Of a stretch of DNA of 64,000 nucleotides, positions 35,001 to 44,899 are shown one piece after another. This stretch comes from Inia geoffrensis. Its lineage: Eukaryota; Chordata; Mammalia; Artiodactyla; Iniidae. The position numbers and the translations under genes are program-made. The notes beneath the pieces were generated by a model. That model saw only the letters and a list, made by a program, of their open reading frames with translations. It did not search any database and had not been told where the DNA came from. The number at the start of each line of letters is the position of its first letter. The first letter of the stretch is position 1. The stretch is taken from positions 18,954,835 through 19,018,834 of the forward strand of contig CM070904.1 of assembly GCA_036417435.1 (NCBI GenBank), given 5' to 3'.

Positions 35001-36430
35001 TAAGAATGGATCCATTTCTTCTAGACTGTCCAGTTTGTTGGCATGTAACTGCTCGTAGAAGTCTCTTATGATCCTTAGTAGTTCTGTGGTATCAGTTGTA
35101 ATGTCTCCTCTTGTTTCTGATTTTAATCATTTGAGTCTTCTCTCTTTTTTTTTAGTCCGGCTAAAGGTTTGTCAATTTTGTTTGTCTTACTTTCATTGAT
35201 CTTTTCTGTTATGTTTCTAACCTGTTTATTTTGGCTCTGAACTTTGTTATTTCCTTCCTTCTACTAACTTTGGGTTTAGTTTGTTCTTTATTTAGTTTCC
35301 TTCAGGTGTAAAATTAACTTGTTTATTTAAGATCTTTTTTCTTAATGTAGGCATTTAATGCTATAAAATTCATGTTTAGAACTGCTTTTGCATCCCATAA
35401 GTTTTGGTATGTTGTGTTTTTGTTTTTGTTTAAATATATTTTTTGATTGCCCTTTTGATTTCTTCCTTGATCCATTCAGGAGCATGTTTCTTAATCTTCA
35501 CATATTTGTGAATTTTTCAGTTTTCCTCTTGTTATTGATTTCTAGTTTTAAGCCACTGTGGTCACAAAAGATGCTTGCTAAAATTTCAATGTACTTAAAT
35601 TTGTTAACACTTGTTTTATGGCCTAACATATGACCAATCCTGGAGAATATTCTGTGTGTGCTTGAGAAGAGCATGTATTCTTCTGCTTTTGGATGAAATG
35701 TTCTGTATATGTCTGTTATGTTCATCTTTAACATGTAGTTTAAGTCCAGTTTGGTTACTGACTTTCTGTTTGAATGATCTCTCCATTGTCAAAAGGGGGA
35801 TATTGAAGTCCCCTGCAACTACTGTGTTGATATCTCTTCAATTGGATGTTGGGCACATTAATATTTATAATTGTTATATCCTTCTTGATGAATTGATCAC
35901 CTAATCATTATATAATGACCTTCTTTGCCTCTTTTTACAGTTTTTCACTTAAAGTCTATTTTGTCTGATGTAAATATAGCTACCCTGCTCTCTTTTGGTT
36001 CCCATCTGCATGGAATAGCTTTTTTCCCATCCATTTATTTTCAGTCTATGTGTATCTTTAAAACTGAAGTGAGTCTCTTTTCAGCATTTATGTGGATCTT
36101 ATCATTATTATAATTTTAAAATCCATTCAGCCACTCTCTATCTTTTGACTGGAGAATTTAGTTTACTTACATTTAATTTTTGATATGTATGGACTTACTA
36201 TTGCTATTTTGTTAATTGTTTTCCGCATTTTTTTGTAGTTCCATTGTTCCTTTATTGCTCTCTTCTTTCATGATTTGATGATTTTCTGTAATTGTATGCT
36301 TTGCTTCCTTCCTTCTTATCTTTTTTTGTATCTACTGTAGGTTTTCACTCTGTGGTTATCATAACAACTTCATATGCATACAAAGGCTCTACATATGCCT
36401 ACTCTCCCACCCACATTTTATGTTTTTTTT
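32060..36430 (-). mobile_element. Old L1 (3'UTR and ORF2), left part
   Basis: A long antisense L1. Its 3'UTR lies near 32.06-32.5 kb ('acacatccatcacctcacat'). ORF2 text then continues without long gaps: 'tgtccagtttgttggcatgt', 'gattggtctgttcagatttt', 'tgttggattttgtcaaatgc'. It ends at the ORF1-ORF2 border near 36.15 kb ('cttacatttaatttttgat') and stops at a T13 near 36.43 kb. Many stops and frameshifts; coding-dead. The right part resumes at 41.22 kb after inserted material. One SINE interrupts it at 33.37 kb. Confidence 0.9.
33373..33572 (+). mobile_element. CHR-like SINE, ~210-bp type, inside the old L1
   Basis: It begins 'ggcttccctggtggcgcagt'. The perfect 17-bp target-site duplication AAAAATTAATTGACTAG lies at 33356-33372 and 33573-33589. 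It is younger than the L1 it splits. Confidence 0.95.
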
Positions 36431-36627
36431 TTTTATTGAGCCTGAAGAATTGTAAGCGTACAGCTGGCTTAGTTGACATACAGTAATCAGTTACTGAAAG
36501 AAATTTTGATAATTTATTTTTTGGTCTCATTTTTCCTATATTGTCATCATCTAATATCTAAAAGTCAGGTTGCTAAATTAATGTGTGGATTATTTGTAAG
36601 ATGTTGGCACTTACTTAAGTTTGTGTG
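36431..36627. other. Unassigned insert between L1 parts
   Basis: About 200 bp of unknown sequence behind a T13 run. Read leftward it ends CTTCAGGCTCAATAAAA into poly(A), like a retroposed transcript end. Confidence 0.4.
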
Positions 36628-36745
36628 TTTTTTTTTTTTTTTGAAGGTAGTTCATTTTTATTTTGGCTCTGTAGAAGCGTCTCACAATGTCACCTTCCTG
36701 AGACCAATATTCCTGGTGTCAACCAACATGTTAGGAATCAAATCT
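36628..36745 (-). pseudogene. 3' end of an unidentified retrocopy
   Basis: Read leftward, AATAAA (36657-36662) is followed 14 nt later by A15 (36628-36642), the layout of a cleaved, polyadenylated mRNA end. Upstream text 'gaggaatattggtctcagga'-type sequence is not one I can name. It may be the 3' end of the same mRNA whose GC-rich start may lie at 40.65-41.22 kb; this is speculative. Confidence 0.4.
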
Positions 36746-37248
36746 CCCATTTTTTTTTTTTTAACATGTTTATTGGGGTATAATTGCTTTACAATGGTGT
36801 GTCAGTTTCTACTTTATAACAAAGTGAATCAGTTATACATATACACACGTTCGCGTATCTCTTCCCTCTTGCGTCTCCCTCCCTCCAACCCTCCCTATCC
36901 CACCCCTCCAGGCGGTCACAAAGCACCGAGCCGATATCCCTGTGCCAAGCGGCTGCTTCCCACTAGCTATCTACCTTACGTTTGTTAGTATATATATGTC
37001 CATGCCCCTCCCTCGCCCTCTCATAGCTCACCCCTCCGCCTCCCCATATCCTCAAGTCTGTTCTCCAGTAGGTCTTTGTCTTTATTCCTGTCTTACCCCT
37101 AGGTTCTTCATAACATTTTTTTTTCCTTAAATTCCATATATATGTGTTAGCATACGGTATTTGTCTTTCTCTTTCTGTCTGACTTCACGCTGTATGACAG
37201 ACTCGAGGTCTATCCACCTCATTACAAATAGCTCAATTTCGTTTCTTT

Positions 37249-38960
37249 TTATGGCTGAGTAATATTCCATTGTATATTGAAGAATCCTTGCATTCCTGGA
37301 ATAAACCCCACTTGATCATGGTGTGTGATCCTTTTAATGTGCTGTTGGATTATGTTTGCTAGTATTTTGTTGAGGATTTTTGCATCTATGTTCATCAGTG
37401 ATATTGGCCTGTAGTTTTCTTTCTTTGTGACATCCTTGTCTGATTTTGGTATCAAGGTGATGGTGGCCTCGTAGAAGGAATTAGGGAGTGCTCCTCCCTC
37501 TGCTATATTTTGGAAGAGTTTGATAAGGATAGGTGTTAGCTCTTCTCTAAATGCTTGATAGAATTCGCCTGTGAAGCCATCTGGTCCTGGGCTTTTGTTT
37601 GTTGGAAGATTTTTAATCACAGTTTCAATTTCACTGTTTGTGATTGGTCTGTTCATATTTTCTATTTCTTCCTGATTCAGTCTTGGTAGTTTGTGCATTT
37701 CTAAGAATGTGTCCATTTCTTCCAGATTGTCCATTTTATTGGCATAGAGTTGTCTGTAGTAATCTCTCATGATCACTTTTATTTCTGCAGTGTCAGTTGT
37801 AACTTCTCCTTTTTCATTTCTAATTCTATTGATTTGTGTCTTCTCCCTTTTTTTCTTGATGAGTCCAGCTAATGGTTTATCTATTTTATCTTCTCAAAGA
37901 ACCAGCTTTTAGTTTTATTGATCTTTGCTATCGTTTCCTTCATTTCTTTTTCATTTATTTCTGATCTGATTTTTATGATTTCTTTCCTTCTGATAACTTT
38001 GGGGTTTTTTTGTTCTTCTTTCTCTAATTGCTTTAGGTGTAAGGTTAGGTTGTTTATTCGAGATGTTTCCTGCTTCTTAAGGTGGGCTTGTATTGCTATA
38101 AACTTCCCTCTTAGAACTGCTTTTGCAGCATCCCATAGGTTTTGGGTCGTTGTGTCTCCATTGTCATTTGTTTCTAGGTATTTTTTCATTTCCTCTTTGA
38201 TTTCTTCAGTGATCACTTCATTATTGAGTAGTGTATTGTTTAGCCTCCATGTGTTTGTATTTTTTACAGATCTTTTCCTGTAATTGATATCTAGTCTCAT
38301 GGCACTGTGGTCGGAAAAGATACTTGCTACGATTTCAATTTTCTTAAATTTACCAAGGCTTGATTTGTGACCCAAGATATGATCTATCCTGGAGAATGTT
38401 CCATGAGCACTTGAGAAAAATGTGTATTCTGTTGTTTTTGGATGGAGTGTCCTATAGATATCAATTAAGTCCATCTTGTTTAATGTATCATTTAAGGCTT
38501 GTGTTTCCTTATTTATTTTCATTTTGGGTGATCTGTCCAGTGGTGAAAGTGGGGTGTTGAAGTCCCCTACTATGAATGTGTTACTGTTGATTTCCCCTTT
38601 TATGGCTGTTAGTTTTTGCCTTATGTATTGAGGTGCTCCTGTGTTCGGTGCATAAATATTTACAACTGTTATATCTTCTTCTTGGATCGATCCCTTAATC
38701 ATTATGTAGTGTCCTTCTTTGTCTCTTGTAATAGCCTTTATTTTAACGTCTATTTTGTCTGATAGGAGAATTGCTACTCCAGCTTTCTTTTGGTTTCCAT
38801 TTGCATGGAATATCTTTTTCCATCCCCTTACTTTCAGTCAGTATGTGTCTCTAGGTCCGAGGTGGGTCTCTTGTAGACAGCATATATACATGGGTATTGT
38901 TTTTTTATCCATTCAACCAATCTGTGTCTTTTGGTGGGAGCATTTTGTCCATTTACATTT
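37249..38960 (-). pseudogene. L1 ORF2 remnant (endonuclease and N-terminal RT)
   Basis: The ORF2 endonuclease part reads open over 273 residues from 38702 to 37881. It contains [23 protein letters not shown] and the SDH motif ([12 protein letters not shown]). The preceding N-terminal codons carry a stop and shifts ('thirteen'-codon region near 38.83 kb). A stop near 37.88 kb precedes the RT start, where [17 protein letters not shown] and [18 protein letters not shown] (RT motifs) can be read. The catalytic YADD region is deleted: after QGFFNI the frame jumps into the extreme 3' ORF2 codons near 37.27 kb. No working reverse transcriptase can be made from it. Confidence 0.9.
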
Positions 38961-38985
38961 AAGGTAATTATCGATATGTATGTTC

Positions 38986-39933
38986 CTATTCCCATTTTCT
39001 AAATTGTTTTGGGTTTGTTGTTATAGGTCTTTTCCTCCTCTTGTGTTTCTTGTCTAGAGAGGTTCCTTTAGCATTTTTTGTAAAGCTGGTTTGGTGTCTC
39101 AGCTTTTGCTTGTCTGTAAAGGTTTTAATTTCTCCATCAAATCTGAATGAGATCCTTGCTGGGTAGAGTAATCGTGGTTGCAGGCTTTTCTCCTTCATCA
39201 CTTTCAGTATGTCCTGCCACTCCCTTCTGGCTTGCAGAGTTTCTGCTGAGAGATCAGCTGTTAGCCTTATGGGGATTCCCTTGTGTGTTATTTGTTTTTT
39301 TTCCCTTGCTGCTTTTAATATGCTTTCTTTGTATTTAATTTTTGACAGTTTGATTAATATGTGTCTTGGCCTATTTCTCCTTGGATTTATCCTGTATGGG
39401 ACTCTTTGTGCTTCCTGGACTTGATTAACTATTTCCTTTCCCATGTTAGGGAAGTTTTCAACTATAATCTCTTCAAATATTTTCTCAGTCCCTTTCTTTT
39501 TCTCTTCTTCTGGAACCCCTTTAATTCGAATGTTGGTGCGTTTAATGTTGTCCCAGAGGTCTCTGAGACTGTCCTCAGTTCTTTTCATTCTTTTTTCTTT
39601 ATTCTGCTCTGCAGTAGTTATTTCCACTATTTTATCTTCCAGGTCACTTATCCGTTCTTCTGCCTCAGTTACTCTGCTATTGATCCCATCTAGAGTACTT
39701 TTAATTTCAGTTATTGTGTTGTTCATTGTTGCTTGTTTCATCTTTAGTTCTTCTAGGTCCTTGTTAAATGTTTCTTGCATTTTGTCTATTCTATTTCCAA
39801 GATTTTGGATCATCTTTAGTATCATTATTCTGAATTCTTTTTCAGGTAGACTGCCTATTTCCTCTTCATTTGTTAGGTCTGGTGCATTTTTATCTTGCTC
39901 CTTCATCTGCTGTGTGTTTTTCTGTCTTCTCAT
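38986..39933 (-). CDS. L1 ORF1p, open 315-codon frame
   Basis: An intact-looking frame for the L1 ORF1 RNA-binding chaperone. The N-terminal third is a coiled coil rich in Glu/Lys heptads (EKEFRIMILKMIQNLGNRID, SDLEDKIVEITTAEQNKEKR). The RRM-like centre holds NIRIKGVPEEE and ENFPNMGKEI. The C-terminal domain holds RNRPRHILIKLSK, ILKAAREKKQI and PIRLTADLSAETLQARREWQ. The length is close to the usual 330-340 residues; a slightly later Met may be the annotated start. ORF1 here outlived ORF2, which lost its RT, so the element cannot move itself. Confidence 0.88.
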   Translation of the reverse strand: MRRQKNTQQMKEQDKNAPDLTNEEEIGSLPEKEFRIMILKMIQNLGNRIDKMQETFNKDLEELKMKQATMNNTITEIKSTLDGINSRVTEAEERISDLEDKIVEITTAEQNKEKRMKRTEDSLRDLWDNIKRTNIRIKGVPEEEKKKGTEKIFEEIIVENFPNMGKEIVNQVQEAQRVPYRINPRRNRPRHILIKLSKIKYKESILKAAREKKQITHKGIPIRLTADLSAETLQARREWQDILKVMKEKSLQPRLLYPARISFRFDGEIKTFTDKQKLRHQTSFTKNAKGTSLDKKHKRRKRPITTNPKQFRKWE

Positions 39934-40439
39934 TTTGCTTATCTTACTGTGTTTGGGGTCTCCTTTTTGCAGGCTGCAGGTTCGTAGTTCCTGTTGTTTT
40001 TGTTGTCTGTCCGCTGTGGCAAAAGTTGGTTCAGTGGGTTGTGTAGGCTTCCTGGTGGAGGGGACTAGTGCCTGTGTTCTGGTGGATGAGGCTGGATCTT
40101 GTCTTTCTGGTGGGCAGGTCCACGTTTGGTGGTGTGTTTTGGGGTGTCTGTGGCCCTATTATGATTTTAGGCAGCCTCTCTGCTAATGGGTGGGGTTGTG
40201 TTCCTGTTTTGCTAGTTGTTTGGCATAGGGTGTTCAGCACTGTAGCTTGCTGGTCGTTGAGTGAAGCTGGGTGCTGGTGTTAAGGTGGAGGTCCCTGGGA
40301 GATTTTCACCATTTGATATTATGTGGAGCTGGGAGGTCTCTTGTGGACCAGTGTCCTGAAGTTGGCTCTCCCACCTCAGAGGCAGAGTCCTGACTCCTGG
40401 CTGGAGCAGCAGGAGCCTTTCTTCCACACAGCTCAGAAT

Positions 40440-40650
40440 AAAAGGGAGAGAAAGTAGAATTTGTAGAAGTAGGGAGAAAGAAAGAAAGGGAAGGAAGGAA
40501 GGCAGGTAGGTAGGAAGGAAGGAAGGAAGGAGGGAAGGAAGGAAGAAAGAAGAAAAGGAAAGAAGGCAAGAAGGAAAGAAAGGAGGGAGGGCGGGAGGGT
40601 GGAAGCAGGAACGAAGGAAGGAGGGAAGGAAGGAAAAAAGACAGAAAGAA
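40440..40650 (-). repeat. Purine tract (GGAA)n with variants
   Basis: About 200 bp of GGAAGGAAG/GAAAG repeats on the + strand, within or just upstream of the L1 5'UTR. The leucine/serine/proline-rich open frames on the - strand are artefacts of this tract. Confidence 0.93.
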
Positions 40651-41222
40651 AGAAGATAGTGACAGTCCGCTGGGATGTGTAAGGTTTGCCTTCCACCTGG
40701 TAATTCAGAAAGCCAGCTTCTTTCTCTCTTGTGATTTTGCCGTCTCCTGGGACATTGGAGTCCTTTGCTCTCAGCTTCGTCGTGGAACAAAAACCAGCTC
40801 TTCTCTGTTCTCAAGCAGGCTGAGTTCCTAAAGATAAATGCAAACGCTGTAGCAGAAGATTAAGCTCCCAGGAGGCTGGAGGTGTGCGTCTCTGCTTATT
40901 GCCATCATAATTCATTAATGGTCAAAGTAACGCTGAGATCAATATTCCTCCTTCAATACTCACAGTCACTGTCATCTCCAGTAACTCCTGTTCTGCAGCT
41001 CACTTCTGGCACTGCATCAACAGATGAGCCAGGAACCCACTTCCCATCTACAGTGCCAATCTCCGCGTCTCGCTGCTTTCCATTGGCTGGTTTCGGCGTC
41101 CCGCAGCTCCTCCAGAAACAGTTCCTCACCGAGCCCGGGAGGACGCGGCTGGCAGAGGAGGGGTGGGGGTGGATGGGAGGGGAGACGGGGGAGATGGCAG
41201 AGTTGGAAGCGAGCAGGGTGCT
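40651..41222 (-). pseudogene. Unassigned GC-richer segment, possible retrocopy 5' part or L1 5'UTR
   Basis: Between the purine tract and the resumed old L1. Read leftward it starts with CpG-containing text ('gccagccgcgtcctcccggg', 'gagacgcggagattggcact') and becomes AT-richer, like an mRNA 5'UTR running into an exon series. I cannot identify it. It may instead be a less familiar L1 5'UTR. Confidence 0.3.
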
Positions 41223-41690
41223 GTGCTTTCATATATTTTCATGTTACTAATTAGCATCCTTTTGTTTCAGCTTGAAGAACTCCCTTAAACATTTCTTATA
41301 AGGCCAATCTAGTGGTAATGGACTCCTTCAGCTTGTGTTTGTCTGGGAAATCTTTATCTGTTCTTTAATTCTGAAGGATAAGTTGACTAGAATATTCTTG
41401 GTTGGCAGTTTTTTTCTTTCAGCATCTTAAATATGTCATCCCACTCTCCTCTGGTCTCCGAGGTTTCTGCTGAAAAATCCAGTGATAGTCTTATGGAGGT
41501 TCTTCAGCTCCCTGATGCAGGCTAACTGGAAGCCTGACCTTCAGGCAGCAGCTGGGAAAGTCAGGACGTTAGCTATGCGGTCTATCCCCTATCAGGGAGA
41601 AACCAAGAGCTGGGTGTTTTTGCTTACTCTGTGCCAAGCCAAAGGGGAAAGTCACTGGTAGTGCTTGTGCGTCTATATAGAACGGCCTGG
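41223..41690 (-). mobile_element. Old L1, right part (ORF1 region)
   Basis: 'tttcatgttactaattagca', 'gcttgaagaactcccttaaa' and 'ttctgctgaaaaatccagtg' are the antisense ORF1 region of L1MA-like elements. They continue where the left part stopped at about 36.43 kb, so roughly 4.8 kb was inserted between them, with some loss. Confidence 0.75.
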
Positions 41691-41799
41691 TTTTTTTGTT
41701 GTTTTTTTTGTTTTGTTTTTTGCTGCATTGGGTCTTTATTGCTGTGTGCAGGCTTTCCCTAGTTGCAGTGAGTGGGTGCTACTCTTTGTTGTGGTGCAC
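41691..41799 (-). mobile_element. CHR-like SINE fragment, long type
   Basis: Only the 3' part of the long class is present: the tail plus 'gctgcattgggtctttattg' to 'ctttgttgtggtgcac'. The tRNA-like 5' half is missing. Confidence 0.8.
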
Positions 41800-43023
41800 T
41801 TCTGTGGAGGGGAAGTCAGGAGCCTCTTATCTAGCCTTCTCGGTGATGTCCTCCATGTGACATTCTTAAGGGGCCTTTGGGCTGCTCACACCTTCCTCTT
41901 GTTTGAGCGTCTCCACTTGAATCTTGCCACACACATTTAGTTTTAAATTGGCATTGAGGAGAAACATCTGGAATCAAATCTAGCCACATAGACCCAAATC
42001 ACCCCAGGAGCTAAGGGAATATAAAATATACAACAGGTACTGCTTTCGTAAAGATTAAGAAAAAACCTTAACAGGAAGTAACTATACCTTCAAACCAAAA
42101 AATAGCAGGTAATCATGCTTTAGTTAAATGATCAACTACTACATCATCTCTAAGTGTCTGTACTATTCCAGAATGACCTGGACCCTAATCAAGATGACGA
42201 GTCCTTTAAAAAAATATGACTTTGGTGGGTGCATTTAAAAATTGCTTTAATGAGAGAGCAGTTATCACTTCCTGCTCCAGGAAACATTTCTGGTATATAC
42301 CCCAAAAGAATGCAAATAGTTAAGCCTAATACAGAATGATAAACTCCATGAGCCTATGTAGGCAAAGAGCCTTACAAGTAATTTTGTTTGGTGAGCAGTG
42401 TGGAGAATGTGATCAGGTGCTTTAAAAAACATCAATTATGAAACTTCTATAAATATAATGGAGAGAAAAAGAAGCCTGGCCTTGACCATCAGCATTCGTC
42501 TGAGCTGCACTAAACCCAATCTGAAAAAAAATCCCAGAAGTTCAACCAAGAATGCATTGAAGTATTTCAACCATCAAATTAAGGACATAACTATGTGACC
42601 TTTTCTTTTGGGTGCTAATTCAGGACTATTAACCTTATTTTCTTGGACAGTGTTGAGAAAACACTCAATCTTGGATGTACTTGTGTAAACCTGAATTTTC
42701 AACTCAGATCTTTTTCTTTCCTGACACTTATTTTAGATGGATTACTTAAGCATACCTGCATGAAACTATTTCTTAATTCAAGTCCTGCTGAATACCAGTG
42801 TCCCATGAGATTAACTCGATGGGCGTTCCGAAACAAAACAAAACATAAAACCGAAAGCTGATTCCATGGTTGAATAAATTGGGAAACATGCTTACATGTT
42901 CCTGCTTTCACTGCAGGATCACGTGAAAGATTTAATATCCTTTGTAAATAATGACTTCCTAGAAAGGTTGGGGTCCAATTTGCAGTCTTCTTCAAACTTA
43001 TTTGATCAAGGATCCCCCCTGTA
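41800..43023. other. Low-copy sequence, no gene seen
   Basis: 1.2 kb of AT-rich sequence; opposing short open frames at 42.64-43.0 kb lack domains. GGAATCAAATCT near 41974 matches the flank of the young L1's poly(A) at 36734; see findings. Confidence 0.45.
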
Positions 43024-43037
43024 AACTCTTGCTTTTT

Positions 43038-43367
43038 TAAAAAAAATAAATTTATTTATTTGTTTGTTTGTTTATTTTTGGCTGCTTTGGATCTTCGTTG
43101 CTGCGTACGGGCTTTCTCTGGTTGTGGTGAGTGGGGGCTACTCTTCCTTGCAGGGCACAGGCTTCTCATTGTGGTGGCTTCTCTTGTTGCAGAACACAGG
43201 CTCTTGGCGCATGGGCTTTAGTAGTTGTGGTGCGCGGGCCCTAGAGCGCAGGTTCAGTAGCGTAGCGCATGGGCTTAGTTGCTCCGTGACGTGTGGGATC
43301 TTCCCGGACCAGGGCTTGAACCTGTGTCCCCTGCATCGGCAGGTGGATTCTTAACCACTAACCACCC
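43038..43367 (-). mobile_element. CHR-like SINE, long type
   Basis: The target-site duplication AACYCTTGCTTTT lies at 43024 and 43368. Body 'ggctgctttggatcttcgtt' to 'ttcttaaccactaaccaccc'; the usual 'caccagggaagccc' end is altered. Confidence 0.9.
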
Positions 43368-43708
43368 AACCCTTGCTTTTTGGGCTAAACATTTAACCGT
43401 GCGTGTAGAGATGTTTCTGTTCCATGGAATATGGTTTAGAAATTGCTGCTATTGAAGATAGCAAATGACTGAAAAGAGGTCAGGAATCTTTACGCATTTT
43501 TGTGTCGTTTGAGTTTTTGGTAGAAGAAATGTTTCCCCTCCTGTGATAATGAAGGGGCTGAATACATGGCGTGTTTTCCTAGCACAGGTGGCCAATTTGA
43601 GGTGCTCTGGCAAACAACGTGGTGTCCCTAATAAGTACAAAGTATTTTTACCTTCCACTTAGAGTAAAACCTCATACACCATGAAATGGATAAGCAGTTC
43701 AAAAATAA

Positions 43709-43720
43709 TGTCTCCTATAC
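43709..43720. repeat. Target-site duplication, left copy, of the NUDCD1 retrocopy
   Basis: TGTCTCCTATAC directly abuts the pseudogene's poly(A) (as T9). Its partner TGTCTCCTGTAC at 46736-46747 differs by one base. This marks an L1-type insertion. Confidence 0.85.
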
Positions 43721-43750
43721 TTTTTTTTTACATGATAAATATTTTTATTT

Positions 43751-43995
43751 GTTTATTTATTTATTTAATTTATTATTGTTTTTCATTTATTTATTTTTCT
43801 TGGCGGTACGTGGGCCTCTCACTGTTGTGGCCTGTCCCATTGCAGAGCACAGGCTCTGGACGCACAGGCTTAGCGGCCATGGCTCACGGGACCAGCCGCT
43901 CCGCGACATGTGGAATCTTCCCGGAGCGGGGCACGAACCCGTGTCCCCTGCATCAGCAGGCAGATTCTCAACCACTGCGCCACCAGGGAAGCCCC
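43751..43995 (-). mobile_element. CHR-like SINE, ~210-bp type, in the pseudogene 3'UTR
   Basis: It carries a TTTATTTATTTAATTT-rich tail and a body ending 'caccagggaagcccc'. The perfect target-site duplication AATATTTTTATTT lies at 43738-43750 and 43996-44008. It landed beside the pseudogene's poly(A) signal. Confidence 0.94.
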
Positions 43996-44770
43996 AATAT
44001 TTTTATTTTTAAACAGTGAATTGTACATCTTTCATATAAAAGATGAGATTCTAGCCTCTGTTTTTAAAAAATTATACTTGCTAATACTATCTTTACATTT
44101 TTTACAGAAGCTAATTTTCTCTAAATTTGCAGCTTCATTCCATAGCTGTTATAGACTCATAGTCTCGAATATATTTCCCATATCCTTTAAAAAATAAATT
44201 CATAGAAGATAATTTTAACACAATAAAACTTAACAGGTTACAGCACAACTGCCTAGCCTTCCATCTACCACTGAATACTTTTCCAGTACAGAGAAGCCAA
44301 CATGTTGGAGTAATTAATTCTCTGTATTTACCTTTATTAAAAAGAGGTTTTTGGTAGTGAGAGCAAATAATCTCTCATTTGTTGCTTGAAAACCTAAAAT
44401 AGGATCACTGGTTTCTAGGCTTGCTACTTGCTGCTTAGCAACCTGCCCTACTTGCCTGCCTTCCTTCCTATTATTGTAAAGTACAGTGGACATGGGAGTG
44501 GGCTGACGATAGATGAAAACTCGTTGAAGGCACTCGCAAAGGGCTGCATAGGAATAATTTGGAGCACAGGCAAAAAAATTTTTCGTGTCTCTTTCATGCT
44601 TGGACGTAGCCTAAAGCATTGAAAATTGCGATATGCTCCCATGTATCGCCTTGGTTGCTGGAGTGTGGTTGCCAGTGTAGGGCATCAACATCATGGTGCA
44701 AACAGAAGCAGGGCATTTCTTTAGGATCCACTATGACAGAGAAAAGGTGCTGGTTGCTTCCAAGATTCAC

Positions 44771-44899
44771 CCACTTATATGGCAGTCCTTTCTTCTCCCC
44801 ATGTTCAGATGAACCAGCTCTCCTATCCAATCTCTCCTTGGTGGTACCTGTTTTTCCTTGGATTTTCAAGCTAGTTGATTGCCCTGTAACCTCAGATCT
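44771..44899 (-). pseudogene. In-frame extra segment in the NUDCD1 retrocopy
   Basis: 129 bp reading [20 protein letters not shown] and on to [10 protein letters not shown] without a stop. It lies between TTHV and VNLGSN, which are contiguous in the NUDCD1 I recall. A donor-like GTGAGA overlaps its start, so it may be an exon extended to a later donor, or a cassette exon. Confidence 0.65.

Larger units (their letters stand above)
36750..40650 (-). mobile_element. Younger L1, internally deleted, inserted in the old L1
   Basis: An antisense L1 with poly(A) (T13 at 36750-36762), AATAAA just before it, the 3'UTR at 36.76-37.14 kb, the ORF2 C-terminal codons, then directly the ORF2 RT part at about 37.28 kb, the endonuclease part to about 38.95 kb, ORF1 at 38.99-39.93 kb and a 5'UTR-like stretch with a purine tract. 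Much of RT and the C-terminal ORF2 region is missing. The 5' border is not clear; it may end in or beyond the GGAA tract. Much less diverged than the L1 around it. Confidence 0.88.

Noticed and set aside
39443..40186. 247-codon + strand frame
   Set aside because: It lies antisense to the L1 ORF1 and 5'UTR; a shadow of the - strand coding sequence.
40212..40814. 200-codon - strand frame rich in Ser, Phe, Leu and Pro
   Set aside because: It runs through the GGAA purine tract and L1 5'UTR; its composition comes from the repeat.
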